A DNA stretch of 64,000 bases from Streptomyces sp. AC555_RSS877 (GCF_019049245.1 NZ_JAGMUK010000088.1:1-64000), one strand, 5' to 3'. Counted from the first letter of the stretch, positions 8,711-17,787 are shown. Notes: generated by a model not told the origin, from the sequence alone. Numbers and translations are program-made.

Positions 8711-10771
8711 TTACTCGGTCTGCGCGGCGGCGGTCGTCACGTCCGTCACCTTCCAGCGCTGGTTGGTGCCGGAGTTCGCCAGCCATACGCCCACGCCGGC
8801 GCCCTCGTTCGTGGACTGGCCGTTGACGTCCGCGAGTCGGCCGGTGGCGGCATTGACGAGGGTCCAGGTGCCGTCGCCGGTGGTGGACATGATCCACTGG
8901 GCGGCGCTGTCGGGGCGGCCTTCGGCGGGCTCTGCCACCAGGGCGCCGTCCCGGACGGCGAGCCGCTTGTCCTCGGCGGCCTCGCTGAAGGTGTACCGCT
9001 TGCGGTTGTCGGTGCCGGTGATCCGCTCCAGGCGCCACTGCTGACCGCTGGGGTCGGTGGAGTCGGCGCTCTTGATGACGAGGCCGGTGCCGTTGTCGGC
9101 GATGGTGAGGTCCTTGCCGCTCTGGACGCCGGTCAGCCGGTAGGTGTGGCCCTTGCGCAGCTCGGCCGCGTCCTTGGCGACGCCGGAGACTCCCTTGACG
9201 AGGAAGGACGTCACCGACTGGGCGGGCACGGTGAGGGTCGCCTGCTTGCCGGTGACCCGGACGGGCCTCTGCTTCTCCAGCTTGCCGCCGGCGCTGGTCA
9301 CCACCGGGGTAACGGTGGCGTGGGAGGAGATCCGGCCGAACTTCGACAGGTCGAGCGTGACATCGCGCGCCTCGGTGGTGCTGTTGACGTGGACGACCGT
9401 CGCCGCGTTGCCCTTCTTGGAGATGGCCGCGGTGCTGGAGGTGTCGTCCGTCTTGATCAGCCGGTCGCCGGGCTTGATGTAGTGGGTGAAGTTGCGGGCC
9501 GTGTCGAACTTCGTGTTCGTGTAGATCGGGCAGGTCTTGAGGGTGTCCGCGGACGTGCAGCTGAACGGGAGCTGGATCTCGCCCCAGTTGCCGCCCTTCG
9601 CGGACTCGCCCCCGGGCTTCATGTTGTCGTAGTCCTCGACGGGCTGCCAGAACACCCAGGCGCTGGGCTCCAGTTCACGCAGGTCGTCGACCATGCGCTG
9701 GGCCAGGCCCAGGCCGGGCCGCATGTCCGTGAAGCTCTGGCCGTCGCCCCAGTCGCCCTCGACCTCGCTCATCCACAGCGGCTTGTCCGCGGCCTTGGCC
9801 AGGTCGCGCACGGTGGTGCGCTGGCCGGTGCCGTAGGTGTGGACGTTCATCTGGCCGACGAGGTCGCGGACCTCCTGAGGGTAGGAGTTCCAGTTGGTGG
9901 CGAACAGGCCCGGGTTGGTCTCGTCCATCGCGGAGATCTCCGCTTTCGTCCTGGACGCCTCCAGGGTCGGGGCCAGCGCGCGGATCACCTTCTGCTGGAG
10001 CTCGGGGCCGATGTGGGCGCCCTCCTGCCGGCCGCCGACGGGCTCGCCGTCCGCACCGAGCTTGGTGCCCCAGTAGCTGGTGTTCGGCTCGTTGAACGGG
10101 TCGAGCGTGTCGACCTTGATGCCGTGCGCCTTCTCCAGGCGCTCGGTGGCCCCCACCAGGTACTTGGCGAAGTCCTCCACGGACTCGGTCTTCAGCTGGT
10201 CCTTGCCCGCGTCGAAGTTGCCGGAGACGTACCCGCTCTCGGTCATGAACCACGGCGGCGAGTTGCTGAACGTCTCCCAGTGGGTGATGTCCTTCTTGAT
10301 GCGGTCGATCCACCAACGCTGCGTCTTGTCGGCCTTGTTGTTCCAGTCGGCGGGGTCGTCGGCGTCCCACCAGTCGACGTCCTCGCGGGTGGTGCCGGCC
10401 GGGGCCTTCCACCAGCCCTCGACCGCGCCGCCGGCGCGCAGGTAGTCCTTGACGTCCGGGGCGTTGCCGCCGCCGATGTTGTAGCGGGCGATGTTGAGGG
10501 CGAGGCCGTCGTCCCCGAAGAGGAGCTGGGCCAGCTTCTCGCGTACCGCGGGCGGGTAGTCGCCGGTGGCGTTGGCGAACCAGACCAGGCTCGTGCCCCA
10601 GCCCTCGAACCTCTCCTGTTGGTAGGAGGGGTCGGGCCGGACGGTGACCGAGGCGGTGGCGGTCGGCTCCGCGGGCGCGGCCGGCACCGAGGTGGCGGCC
10701 AGGACGGTCCCGGTGGCGAGGGCCGTGATGCCGATGCCCAGGAGCCTTCTCCTACGGGTGGGGTGTGCCAT
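8711..10771 (-). CDS. GH30-family glycoside hydrolase with ricin-type lectin domain (endo-beta-1,6-galactanase-like)
   Basis: A 686-residue secreted enzyme. Residues 1-35 are an export signal (MAHPTRRRRLLGIGITALAT, then AxA-type cleavage). Residues ~45-450 form the GH30 (beta/alpha)8 barrel, beginning QQERFEGWGTSLVWFA. DPFNEPNTSYWG supplies the acid/base Glu228 and LWMSEVEGDWG the nucleophile Glu336. Residues ~455-550 are the beta-sandwich that accompanies GH30 barrels, and ~555-686 a beta-trefoil (QQWRLERITG, NQRWKVTDV) of the CBM13/ricin type for polysaccharide binding. The architecture is that of streptomycete endo-beta-1,6-galactanases acting on arabinogalactan side chains; exact specificity is inference. 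A LacI-type palindrome lies 87 bp upstream of the start. Confidence 0.9.
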   Translation of the reverse strand: MAHPTRRRRLLGIGITALATGTVLAATSVPAAPAEPTATASVTVRPDPSYQQERFEGWGTSLVWFANATGDYPPAVREKLAQLLFGDDGLALNIARYNIGGGNAPDVKDYLRAGGAVEGWWKAPAGTTREDVDWWDADDPADWNNKADKTQRWWIDRIKKDITHWETFSNSPPWFMTESGYVSGNFDAGKDQLKTESVEDFAKYLVGATERLEKAHGIKVDTLDPFNEPNTSYWGTKLGADGEPVGGRQEGAHIGPELQQKVIRALAPTLEASRTKAEISAMDETNPGLFATNWNSYPQEVRDLVGQMNVHTYGTGQRTTVRDLAKAADKPLWMSEVEGDWGDGQSFTDMRPGLGLAQRMVDDLRELEPSAWVFWQPVEDYDNMKPGGESAKGGNWGEIQLPFSCTSADTLKTCPIYTNTKFDTARNFTHYIKPGDRLIKTDDTSSTAAISKKGNAATVVHVNSTTEARDVTLDLSKFGRISSHATVTPVVTSAGGKLEKQRPVRVTGKQATLTVPAQSVTSFLVKGVSGVAKDAAELRKGHTYRLTGVQSGKDLTIADNGTGLVIKSADSTDPSGQQWRLERITGTDNRKRYTFSEAAEDKRLAVRDGALVAEPAEGRPDSAAQWIMSTTGDGTWTLVNAATGRLADVNGQSTNEGAGVGVWLANSGTNQRWKVTDVTTAAAQTE

Positions 10772-10857
10772 CTCGAGTACTCCAGCTCTTCTGTGCGCCG
10801 CGCGTCCCGGCGGGACACAGAGATCGGGGCCTGCGTGGTGGGGGTCGGGGAGGCGGT

Positions 10858-10873
10858 ATGTTTACGTAAACAT
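10858..10873. promoter_or_regulatory. LacI-family operator candidate
   Basis: Perfect 16-bp palindrome ATGTTTACGTAAACAT centred on CG, the usual architecture of LacI/GalR-family sites. It lies 87-102 bp upstream of the GH30 start and is AT-rich in an otherwise GC-rich stretch. No LacI-type regulator gene is in the window, so the regulator would act in trans. Confidence 0.75.
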
Positions 10874-10982
10874 TCAGTAGGAGTGATGTCTACACGGTGC
10901 GGATCTCGGCGGTCAAGGCGTCTGCCGGGACCGAAAGTTGCTTAGACGGTGTTCTATGTGGTGATCGCTCGCTGGTCCGTCT

Positions 10983-11546
10983 ATGGGGCGGGGTACGTGG
11001 AGTTGGATTGTTCCGGACGGCTTGTGGGAGCTTGCCAGGCCGTTGATTCCGCAGGACCGGGTGCGGGCGCAGGGCGGCGGGACCCAGAACACGCCTGATG
11101 AGACGCTGTTCGCGGCAGGCGGCGGACTCGCCGCCGCCCTCGCGCTGCTCGCCCATGACCGGGCCGAGATCCGCCCGGTCTTCCGGCTGCTCCTCTACCC
11201 CATGCTGGACGACCGCACGACCACGAGAGGCGACCTGGACACCCTCAAGGTGCGTGTCTGGACGCCCAAGAGCAACCGCTACGGCTGGTCGTCCTACCTC
11301 GGCGACGCCGTCGCCGGCCCAGGCGTCTCCCCCTACGCCGCCGCAGCCCGCCGCGAGGACCTCACCGGCCTGCCGCCGGCCTGGATCGGCGTCGGCACCC
11401 TCGACCTCTTCCACGACGAAGACGTCGAGTACGCGCGCCGGCTGAATGCCAGCGGCGTCCCCTGCCACCTCGACGTCATCCCCGGCGCCTTCCACGGCTT
11501 CGACCTCGTGTCCCCCAAGGCACGAGCGCTGAAGGCCGCACTGTGA
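10983..11546 (+). pseudogene. Chimeric ORF: IS5 transposase N-terminus fused to esterase C-terminus
   Basis: One open frame of 187 residues made from two unrelated proteins. Residues 1-44 (WIVPDGLWELARPLIPQDRV, QGGGTQNTPDETLF) are the start of an IS5-type transposase. From residue 45 (AGGGLAAALALLAHDRAEIR) it is the C-terminal half of a hormone-sensitive-lipase-type alpha/beta hydrolase, retaining the acid (GTLDLFHDED) and the His (GAFHGFD). The join falls at the nucleophile elbow: AGGG remains but the Gly-x-Ser before it is gone, so hydrolase activity is not expected. The 3' end overlaps the next fragment. Confidence 0.8.
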
Positions 11547-11734
11547 CACCGACCGAAACTGAAGGCAGCCGACGCCCAGATCGCGGGGAGGTGTTCGTCC
11601 TCACGGCGGCGGCAAGGGGACCGGGCGGCAAATGGTGCCCGGACGACGTCTGCGGAGTCGTCGAGGCCGTCGGCACGAAAGTCACCCCGTTCATTCCGGG
11701 TGACGAGCTCTTCGGCATGCTGTCACGAGCCTGA
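11543..11734 (+). pseudogene. Quinone oxidoreductase / MDR dehydrogenase fragment
   Basis: A 63-residue frame whose second half (DDVCGVVEAVGTKVTPFIPG, then DELFGML) is the catalytic-domain segment of zinc-type or quinone-type medium-chain dehydrogenases, where 'G-D-E-V-F-G-M' follows the VVxAVG turn. Family members have 300 or more residues and the NAD(P)-binding domain is absent. Upstream residues do not fit the family. It starts 4 bp inside the chimeric esterase, suggesting the two lay in a former operon. Confidence 0.6.
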
Positions 11735-11802
11735 AGAGACCGGTCCTGCCCGTGGTCGTACGGCAGTTGTGCGCCGTCCGGCCCCGGTACCGCGGCCAAA
11801 CA

Positions 11803-12648
11803 TCAGTCGGCCCGGCGGGCGGTGACCAGCAGGTACTCCCACTCCATGACCGTCCCGTCCTGCCCCGCCGCCAGGTTCCCGTCGCGGGCCAGGGCCGCCA
11901 GGTCCCGGTCCAGGGCGGCGGCCCGGTCGGGCTCGCCCGCGATGTTCTTGTAGACGGAGATGGTCGGGCCGTAGCGCTCCTTGAAATAGTCGCGGAACGC
12001 CTCGGGCGTGGGGAAGAGGTCGATCCGGACCGTCCGGCGCTCGGCGCGCACGTCCGTGACCCGGTCGCCGAGGAGGCCGCGCACATGGTCCTCGTCACCC
12101 CACAGCGGGGGCGGCTGCGCACCCGGCGGGGGCGGCGGCGCGTAGGGCTTCATCGCGGCGAACATCCGGCCGATGAACCCCTGGGGCGTCCAGCTCAGCA
12201 GGCCGATAGTGCCGCCGGGGCGGCAGACCCGGACCATTTCAGCTGCGGCCTGCTGGTGGTGCGGGGCGAACATCACGCCGACGCAGGACAGCACGGTGTC
12301 GAAGTCCGCGTCGCCGAACGGCAGGGCCTCGGCGTCGGCCTCCTGCCAGGTGAGCTGCGCGCCCTGCTCGGCAGCCACGAGCCGGCCGGCCTCGAACAGT
12401 TCGGGGGTCAGGTCGGAGGCGACGACATCCGCGCCGGCGAGGGCCGCCGGGATCGCGGCGTTGCCGGAGCCGGCCCCGACGTCCAGGACCCGCTGGCCGG
12501 GGCGCACGTCGCACGCCTCGACCAGGACCGCCCCCAGTTCGGGGATGACCTCGGAGGCCACGGACGGGTAGTCCCCCTGGGCCCACATCGCGCGGTGCTT
12601 GGCCTTCAGGGCACGGTCGGCGTCGGCCGTGCTGTTCTGCGTCGTCAT
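11803..12648 (-). CDS. Class I SAM-dependent methyltransferase
   Basis: A 281-residue cytosolic methyltransferase of the UbiE/COQ5-like (Methyltransf_11) type. Motif I is RVLDVGAGSGNAAIPAALAG near residues 52-72, followed by VVASDLTPELFEAG, the acidic adenosine-binding WQEADAEALPFGDADFD and the post-II ALPFGDADFDTVLS segment. A Pro-rich insert (YAPPPPPGAQPPPLWGDE) precedes the C-terminal substrate cap. Substrate unknown. The ATG at 12648 is supported by GAGGAG about 7 bp upstream; a longer in-frame extension to 12801 lacks such a signal. Confidence 0.85.
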   Translation of the reverse strand: MTTQNSTADADRALKAKHRAMWAQGDYPSVASEVIPELGAVLVEACDVRPGQRVLDVGAGSGNAAIPAALAGADVVASDLTPELFEAGRLVAAEQGAQLTWQEADAEALPFGDADFDTVLSCVGVMFAPHHQQAAAEMVRVCRPGGTIGLLSWTPQGFIGRMFAAMKPYAPPPPPGAQPPPLWGDEDHVRGLLGDRVTDVRAERRTVRIDLFPTPEAFRDYFKERYGPTISVYKNIAGEPDRAAALDRDLAALARDGNLAAGQDGTVMEWEYLLVTARRAD

Positions 12649-13226
12649 GGCTGCGCTCCTCACCGGTCGGACGGCGGTTTCGCGCCGACGGTCTCGAGCG
12701 AGCTCCGCCGCCTCCTTAAGAGCGTAGTGACGAGCCGGGGGAGTGTCTCGCCGTCTGATGCTGGGATTCGGCGTGCAGGGCGAGCGCGCTGAGGGCGTCA
12801 CCGGTCAGAGTGAGTACCTGCACGAACTGCTCAGCGGGTCTCAGTCCGTCCAGGCCAGCGCGTGTCAGGGTGGCGTGCCAGTCCCTGTCGTCTGTGGCTG
12901 GCCACTCACGCGGAGCACTGGTGGCGGTGGCTCATCGGCGACCGGGCCCGGCCAGGTGAAGGCGAAACGGTGGGAGGGCCGGTCGTACGCCACACCCCCT
13001 GCTCAGGGGTGTCCCCACACCTGCTCGCGATTCCCCAGATGTGGAATGACCTGCCTGGGGCAGGGGCCTGTTTGTCCTCATCCGACTCGGGACTCCGAAA
13101 CAGTGCCGCTCCGCCGACCTGATCTGCTGCAGCGTCATGGGTTTTCTCGTTACTCCACCGCGCGGCCGATGAGTTTGTGGCTCCCGGACAGTCCAAGCTC
13201 GTGACACGCTAGGAAAGGACACCGAC
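12649..13226. other. Intergenic region without a supportable gene
   Basis: Contains the upstream region of the methyltransferase and of the DHFR-family gene. Several frames stay open but none is protein-like or of known family. A short + strand stretch ending at about 13208 (AADEFVAPGQSKLVTR) could be the tail of a lost gene. Confidence 0.4.
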
Positions 13227-13832
13227 ATGTCGGAGCTTCTCGTCGACTTCATCACCTCCCTCGACGGCCACGCATCGGGCGAGGGATGGCCCGGGTTCTG
13301 GGGCCTTGAGGGCCCGGAGTACCTCGCATGGCTCGGCGCGCAGCCCGAGGCCACCTACCTCATGGGAGCGAACACCTACCGCCTGATGTCGGGCTTCGCC
13401 GCAGGCGAGGTCCCGAAGGGCCAAGACGAGTTCAGGCCCGAAGAAGAGGCGTCCGTCGACGAGCTCACGCAAGCGTCCAAGGTGGTGTTCTCCTCCTCAC
13501 TCGAGGAACCACTGACGTGGGCCAACTCCACGCTTGTCCGCGACGATGCCGTCGAGGCGGTCCGCGCCATGAAGTCGAGTGGCTCGGGGCTCCTCAGCAC
13601 GATCGGCAGCCTCAGCCTGTGCCGGTCCCTGCTGCGAGCCGGACTCGTCGACCGCTTCCGGGTCGTGATGTTCCCGGTGATCACCGGGGCCACGGGCGAA
13701 GAACGTATCTACGACGGCTATCCGGACGTTGCCCTCGAGATGATCGAGCACCTCACCTTCGACGGCCGCATCCAGCTGGTCGAGTACAAGCCCCGCGTGC
13801 TTGAGCACCCGCCGCTCGGCGTCCCTGCGTGA
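13227..13832 (+). CDS. Dihydrofolate reductase family protein (RibD C-terminal domain)
   Basis: A 201-residue stand-alone RibD_C/DHFR-like protein. It opens with the family's strand-turn LLVDFITSLDGHASGEGWPG, continues with the NADPH-site region TYLMGANTYRLMSGF, the central SKVVFSSSLEEPLTWANSTL and the glycine-rich GLLSTIGSLSLCRSLLRAGL, ending in the conserved VDRFRVVMFPVITGATGEE. These proteins are NADPH-dependent reductases of mostly unknown substrate; dedicated folate or riboflavin roles are not implied. AGGAAAGGA lies ahead of the ATG. No obvious operon partner. Confidence 0.85.
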   Translation: MSELLVDFITSLDGHASGEGWPGFWGLEGPEYLAWLGAQPEATYLMGANTYRLMSGFAAGEVPKGQDEFRPEEEASVDELTQASKVVFSSSLEEPLTWANSTLVRDDAVEAVRAMKSSGSGLLSTIGSLSLCRSLLRAGLVDRFRVVMFPVITGATGEERIYDGYPDVALEMIEHLTFDGRIQLVEYKPRVLEHPPLGVPA

Positions 13833-13982
13833 CGTCGCCCCGTCCGCCGGTCTGGACGGCCGCCAGGCCGGCGTCGGCGGGTTCGGTCGCTGGGCCCTTA
13901 CACGCGCTCTTCACTCCCCACTTCCGGCGATCCGGCAGACCGCCGAACGCGGGCCCACCGCCGACATCGTGGAACTGCCTGA

Positions 13983-14850
13983 GTGCGGACACTTCGACAC
14001 GTTCTTGCGGACAGACCTCACCTGCCGGCCGTCCGGGTCGCGTTTCGCACGGTGGGGGAAGGACCACCGTTGGTGTGTCTGGCCGGTGGGCCGGGAGAGG
14101 ACGTGCGAAGCCTGGGGAATCTGGCGGGGCTCGACCGTCATCGGACGCTCATCCTGATGGAGGCGCGGGCCGCAGGCGCTTCCGAGGTGCCGGCGAACCC
14201 AGCCAGCTGCGCGTACACCGAGCAGGCACACGACCTGGGGTACCTTCGCAGCCACCTGGGCGCCGACCGGATCGACGTGCTGGCGCACTCGGCCGGTGCC
14301 CTGACAGCACAGCACTACGCCGCTTCCCATCCGGACCGGGTCCGTCGACTGGTGCTGGTCACGCCCGCCGGGCGCATCGGTCGGGAGGTGGACCCGGACG
14401 AGGTCGCATCCTTGCGGTCCCTTCGCGCCGGTGAGCCGTGGTACCGCTCGGCCGCCGAGGCGGCTGAACGGCTCGCCGCGGGGGCCTCGGGCGACGACAT
14501 CGAGCAGTGCTTGGCACGCTTCCGCTACGCCACATGGAACGACGAGACCCGCACGCACCACGGCGCCGACCGTGTTCGCCCTCCGGCGTGGCCGTTCGAA
14601 GCTTTTTACCGCGGAAACCCGGCCCCGAACGAAGTGGCGGAGCGGCTGCGGCTCCTGCGGTCGGTCTCCGTCCCGGCCTCGGTGCTAGCGGGCGCCGCTG
14701 ACTGCGTCGCTGGCACCCGGGCGCCCGCGCTGGCGGCGTCGCTCTACCTGGCACGGTCGGTTGGAAGTCGTGCCCGGCGCGAGCCACTACCTGTGGCTGG
14801 ACGCACCGAAGCGCTTCCGCGGACTCGTTGAGGGTTTCCTCGCGGACTGA
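13983..14850 (+). pseudogene. Alpha/beta hydrolase (proline iminopeptidase-like), frameshifted
   Basis: The main frame carries a normal hydrolase core: FRTVGEGPPLVCLAGGPGED (oxyanion strand), a nucleophile elbow VLAHSAGALTAQHYAASHPD and a helical cap. Near 14745-14765 it leaves frame. The genuine C-terminus, LEVVPGASHYLWLDAPKRF with the catalytic His, continues in another frame and ends at the TGA at 14850. The start is also doubtful: the GTG at 13983 begins inside sequence unrelated to the family and the true N-terminus is probably lost. Non-functional unless the shift is a sequencing error. Confidence 0.7.
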
Positions 14851-14867
14851 GCTCGGCCTTCCTGGTG

Positions 14868-15200
14868 TCAGCTTCCTTCCTGACCCTGGCACCGGACGTT
14901 GCCGAGGTGCTGGACGAGCTTCAACGATCCGCAGGCCAGCAGTCCCTGTTCGCCCCCTTCGTAGCCGTATCCGCTCAACCCGCGTCCGCCCAGCGGCGCG
15001 TCGGGCGCCGCTCCGGGAGAGCAGTTGACGCTGACACTGCCCGCGTCGGGCCGGTGGCCCAGTTCGAGCGTATGAGGCGTCTCACCGTAGACGTATGCGG
15101 ATAATCCGTACGCGGTGGGATCGGCATGGACAAGGCGTCCCGTCGGGGTGAGCTCGGCGTGGTCAGCGGCAGTGGTGACACAGCCGCTGAGGTGGTCGAT
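14868..15200 (-). pseudogene. Aldehyde dehydrogenase C-terminal fragment
   Basis: Residues encoded between about 15110 and 14868 (YGLSAYVYGETPHTLELGHR, DAGSVSVNCSPGAAPDAPLG, GRGLSGYGYEGGEQGLLA) match the last ~70 residues of NAD(P)-dependent aldehyde dehydrogenases, where 'G-x-V-x-V-N-x' and 'P-x-G-G-x-x-x-S-G-Y-G-x-E-x-G' line the substrate tunnel and oligomerisation strand. The catalytic Cys and Glu domains are absent. Upstream residues in the frame are not ALDH-like. Confidence 0.75.
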
Positions 15201-15505
15201 GAGTTCGATGCCGCGCTGATGGGAGTTGGTGTCAGCGTCGGGACGAAGGAAGTAGCGGGCGAAGGAAGTAGCGGGCGGCCGCAGCCGCGAAATGCCGGCC
15301 AGCAGTACGCCCCTCACGACTTCCCTGACGTGCCGGACGGCAGGGTGAACTGTGTCAGCGAGCCGTCTACTTGAAGATCGCACAGTTCGGAGACGAAGGT
15401 CAGCCACACGTGGGCGTGCTCAAGGATGAGGGCTTCTTCCAACAGGCGGTCGTGGGCGAAAGCCCGGGTCCCTTGGCCCCTGCGGATACGACTGCTCGGC
15501 AAGCC
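15201..15505. other. Intergenic region without a gene
   Basis: No convincing coding sequence on either strand. A short minus-strand stretch (EEALILEHAHVWLTFVSELC) is open but unassignable. Confidence 0.4.
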
Positions 15506-16105
15506 TCAGGGACTCGGCGCGGTCAGGTACCGGTGGATCGTCGGTGCCAGCCATGCCACGATCTCCGCCCGTGCCAGTTCCACCGCCGGCGGCATCCGCA
15601 GCACGTACCGCGTGAGTGCCAGCCCCAGCAGTTGCGACGCCATGAGTGCGGCCCGTGCCGGGACCTGGTCGGGGTCGGGGCACACCTGTCGGGCGACCGG
15701 CATGAGCTGGTCCCGAAGGATGCCCTGCATGCGCTCCGCCCCGGCCTGGTTGGTCACGCCGACCCGCAGCAGGGCGGTGAGGACCTCGTTCTTTTCCCAC
15801 ATGTCGAGGAAGTGCTCGACGAGGATCCGCCCCGCGTCCTGCCGGCGGTCCGCCCCGCTCACGTCCGGCAGCCGCAGGTCGATGTCGACGGCCGCCGCGA
15901 AGAGGCCCTCCTTGTTGCGGTAGTACCGCATCACCATCGACGGATCGATGTTCGCGTCCTTGGCGATGGCGCGGATGGTGGCTCGCTCGTAGCCGTCGGT
16001 CGCGAAGCGCTCGCGGGCCGCCGCGAGGATCGCGCCGCGAGTGGCGTCGGAGCGGCGAGTGGCGCCGGACCCGGGAACCGTGGGGGTGCTGTCGCTGCCA
16101 TGCAT
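15506..16105 (-). CDS. TetR family transcriptional regulator
   Basis: A 199-residue TetR repressor. The N-terminal HTH spans about residues 20-66 (TRGAILAAARERFATDGYER, then ATIRAIAKDANIDPSMVMRY YRNK, the signature recognition-helix end). The C-terminal ligand domain of ~130 residues is of the TetR_C type with a 'LPxVARxV' helix. I start at the ATG at 16105; an upstream in-frame extension runs through the operator DNA and is not credible. It is divergent from the FAD monooxygenase at 16261, and palindromes in the gap suggest it represses itself and that gene until a ligand, perhaps the monooxygenase substrate, binds. Confidence 0.92.
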   Translation of the reverse strand: MHGSDSTPTVPGSGATRRSDATRGAILAAARERFATDGYERATIRAIAKDANIDPSMVMRYYRNKEGLFAAAVDIDLRLPDVSGADRRQDAGRILVEHFLDMWEKNEVLTALLRVGVTNQAGAERMQGILRDQLMPVARQVCPDPDQVPARAALMASQLLGLALTRYVLRMPPAVELARAEIVAWLAPTIHRYLTAPSP

Positions 16106-16134
16106 GCCGACAAGCGTAGGCCAACGGGCGTAGG

Positions 16135-16219
16135 TCAACAAATGTTCGCCAACAACCGTTGACACCCGCCTCAGCGCCTCACTACCGTGGTCAACGAGCG
16201 TTGGCCAACATATGTTGGC
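16135..16219. promoter_or_regulatory. Divergent promoter region with TetR operator palindromes
   Basis: A perfect 16-bp palindrome GCCAACATATGTTGGC at 16204-16219 lies 42 bp before the monooxygenase start. A degenerate copy (TCAACAAATGTTCGCC, 16135-16150) lies close to the TetR start. Several further AACG/CGTT half-sites occur between them. Spacing and shared half-site make this the likely target of the adjacent TetR protein. Confidence 0.75.
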
Positions 16220-16260
16220 AACAGGCGAGGGCAAGCAAGCGTTGGCATCAGGAGGCCACC

Positions 16261-17706
16261 ATGAACGGCACCGCCACCCACCGCACCGTGATCATCGTCG
16301 GCTCCGGCCCCACCGGCCTCCTCCTCGCCGGTGACCTCGCCACAGCCGGCGTTGCCGTGACCCTTGTCGAGAAGCGGCCGCGCAAGATCAGCAACCTCTC
16401 CCGCGCCTTCGGGGTGCACGCCCGCACCCTGGAGCAGCTCGACGCCCGCGGCCTCGCCGACGAACTCCTCACCACCGGCGAAACCATCACCGGCCTGCGG
16501 CTCTTCCGCCGCCTCTCCCTCAATCTGAGCACGCTGCCCTCGCGTTTCCCGTTCCTGCTCATCACCCCGCAGTACGAGGTCGAGCGGCTCCTGGAGCGGC
16601 GGGCCCGGGAGGCTGGGGTCGAATTCGCGTACGAGAGCGAGGTCGTGGGGCTGCGGCAGGACGACGAGGGGGTCGACCTCGACGTGCGCGGCGCGGACGG
16701 GGCGGTCGTCATCCGCCGGGCGGCCTATGTCGTCGGCGCCGACGGTCACCGGAGCGCCGTGCGGGAGGCGATCGGCCTGGACTTCCCCGGTGTCTCCATC
16801 ATCAAGTCGCTGATCCTGGCCGATGTCCGGCTGGCCGAGAAGCCCGAGGGCGTCCTCACCGTCAACGGCCGCGGCGACGCCTTCGCGATGATCGCCTCCT
16901 TCGGCGACGGCTGGTACCGGGTCATGGGCTGGAACCGCCGCAACGAGGTCTCCGACGACGCCCCGCTCGACCTCGACGAGGTCAAGGAGATCACCCGCCG
17001 TGCCCTGGGCGCCGACTATGGCATGCACGACGCCCGCTGGCTCTCCCGTTTCCACAGTGACGAGCGCCAGGCACCGCACTACCGGGTCGGGCGGGTCTTC
17101 CTCGCCGGGGACGCCGCGCACATCCACTCCCCGGCCGGCGGGCAGGGCATGAACACCGGCCTCCAGGACGCCGCCAACCTGAGCTGGAAGCTGGCCGCGG
17201 CCGTCCAGGGCCGGGCCCCCGAAGGGCTCCTCGACAGCTACGAGGCCGAGCGCCACCCGGTCGGCAGGGCGGTGCTGCGCAGCAGTGGCGGACTGGTCCG
17301 GCTGGCCCGTGCGCGGAATCCGCTGCTGCGTGCCACCCGCGCCCTTGTCTCCGTGCTCGTCGACATGGCCCCGCCCGTCCAGCGCAAGGCCCTCGGTCAG
17401 ATCACCGGGATCGGCTACGCCTACCCCGCCCCCCGCGGCGCCCACCGCCTCACCGGCACCCGCGTCCCCGATGTCGCCCTGAAGGACGGCCGGCTCTACG
17501 AGGCGCTGCGCGGCGGCCGGTTCGTGCTGATCACGCCCGGGACGTACGAAGGCCCCGGTGTCCGTGAGGGGTGGCTGGCGGTGGAGCGCTGGGCGGGCGA
17601 CCGCCGGACGACCGTCCTGGTACGGCCCGACGGATACGTGGCTTGGGCGGCGGAGGGTGCGGACGCGACGGGGATCGGGGAGGCGGTGGCCCGGTATCTG
17701 GGCTAG
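16261..17706 (+). CDS. FAD-dependent aromatic monooxygenase (PheA/TfdB type)
   Basis: A 481-residue flavoprotein hydroxylase. It has the three class A monooxygenase motifs: the N-terminal dinucleotide fold VIIVGSGPTGLLLAGDLATA, the DG motif YVVGADGHRSAVREAIG, and the GD motif VFLAGDAAHIHSPAGGQGMN that contacts the FAD ribityl chain. The C-terminal ~100 residues form the thioredoxin-like domain of this group. Such enzymes hydroxylate phenols, polyketides or antibiotics (some inactivate rifamycins or tetracyclines) using NAD(P)H and O2. AGGAGG precedes the ATG. Pairing with the divergent TetR gene and its operator suggests substrate-induced detoxification or catabolism; substrate unknown. Confidence 0.92.
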   Translation: MNGTATHRTVIIVGSGPTGLLLAGDLATAGVAVTLVEKRPRKISNLSRAFGVHARTLEQLDARGLADELLTTGETITGLRLFRRLSLNLSTLPSRFPFLLITPQYEVERLLERRAREAGVEFAYESEVVGLRQDDEGVDLDVRGADGAVVIRRAAYVVGADGHRSAVREAIGLDFPGVSIIKSLILADVRLAEKPEGVLTVNGRGDAFAMIASFGDGWYRVMGWNRRNEVSDDAPLDLDEVKEITRRALGADYGMHDARWLSRFHSDERQAPHYRVGRVFLAGDAAHIHSPAGGQGMNTGLQDAANLSWKLAAAVQGRAPEGLLDSYEAERHPVGRAVLRSSGGLVRLARARNPLLRATRALVSVLVDMAPPVQRKALGQITGIGYAYPAPRGAHRLTGTRVPDVALKDGRLYEALRGGRFVLITPGTYEGPGVREGWLAVERWAGDRRTTVLVRPDGYVAWAAEGADATGIGEAVARYLG

Positions 17707-17756
17707 CGCCTGTCCGATGGGGCAGACCCTGCGGCCTGCCCAACAGGGCTTCGGGC

Positions 17757-17787
17757 TTGCGCTTTCCGTTGCGGCAACTTCTACGGT
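17757..17787 (+). promoter_or_regulatory. MerR-type promoter candidate
   Basis: A -35-like TTGCGC (17757-17762) and a -10-like TACGGT (17782-17787) are separated by 19 bp, longer than the usual 17 and typical of promoters that MerR regulators untwist. The spacer holds a dyad GTTGC-G-GCAAC (17768-17778). It precedes the MerR/TipA-like gene, so autoregulation is likely. Confidence 0.5.

Noticed and set aside
7781..10945. Very long open frame on the + strand
   Set aside because: It lies antisense to the GH30 gene in the mirror codon frame typical of GC-rich coding DNA. Its Gly/Val/Leu/Ala-rich composition with no family resemblance marks it as a shadow.
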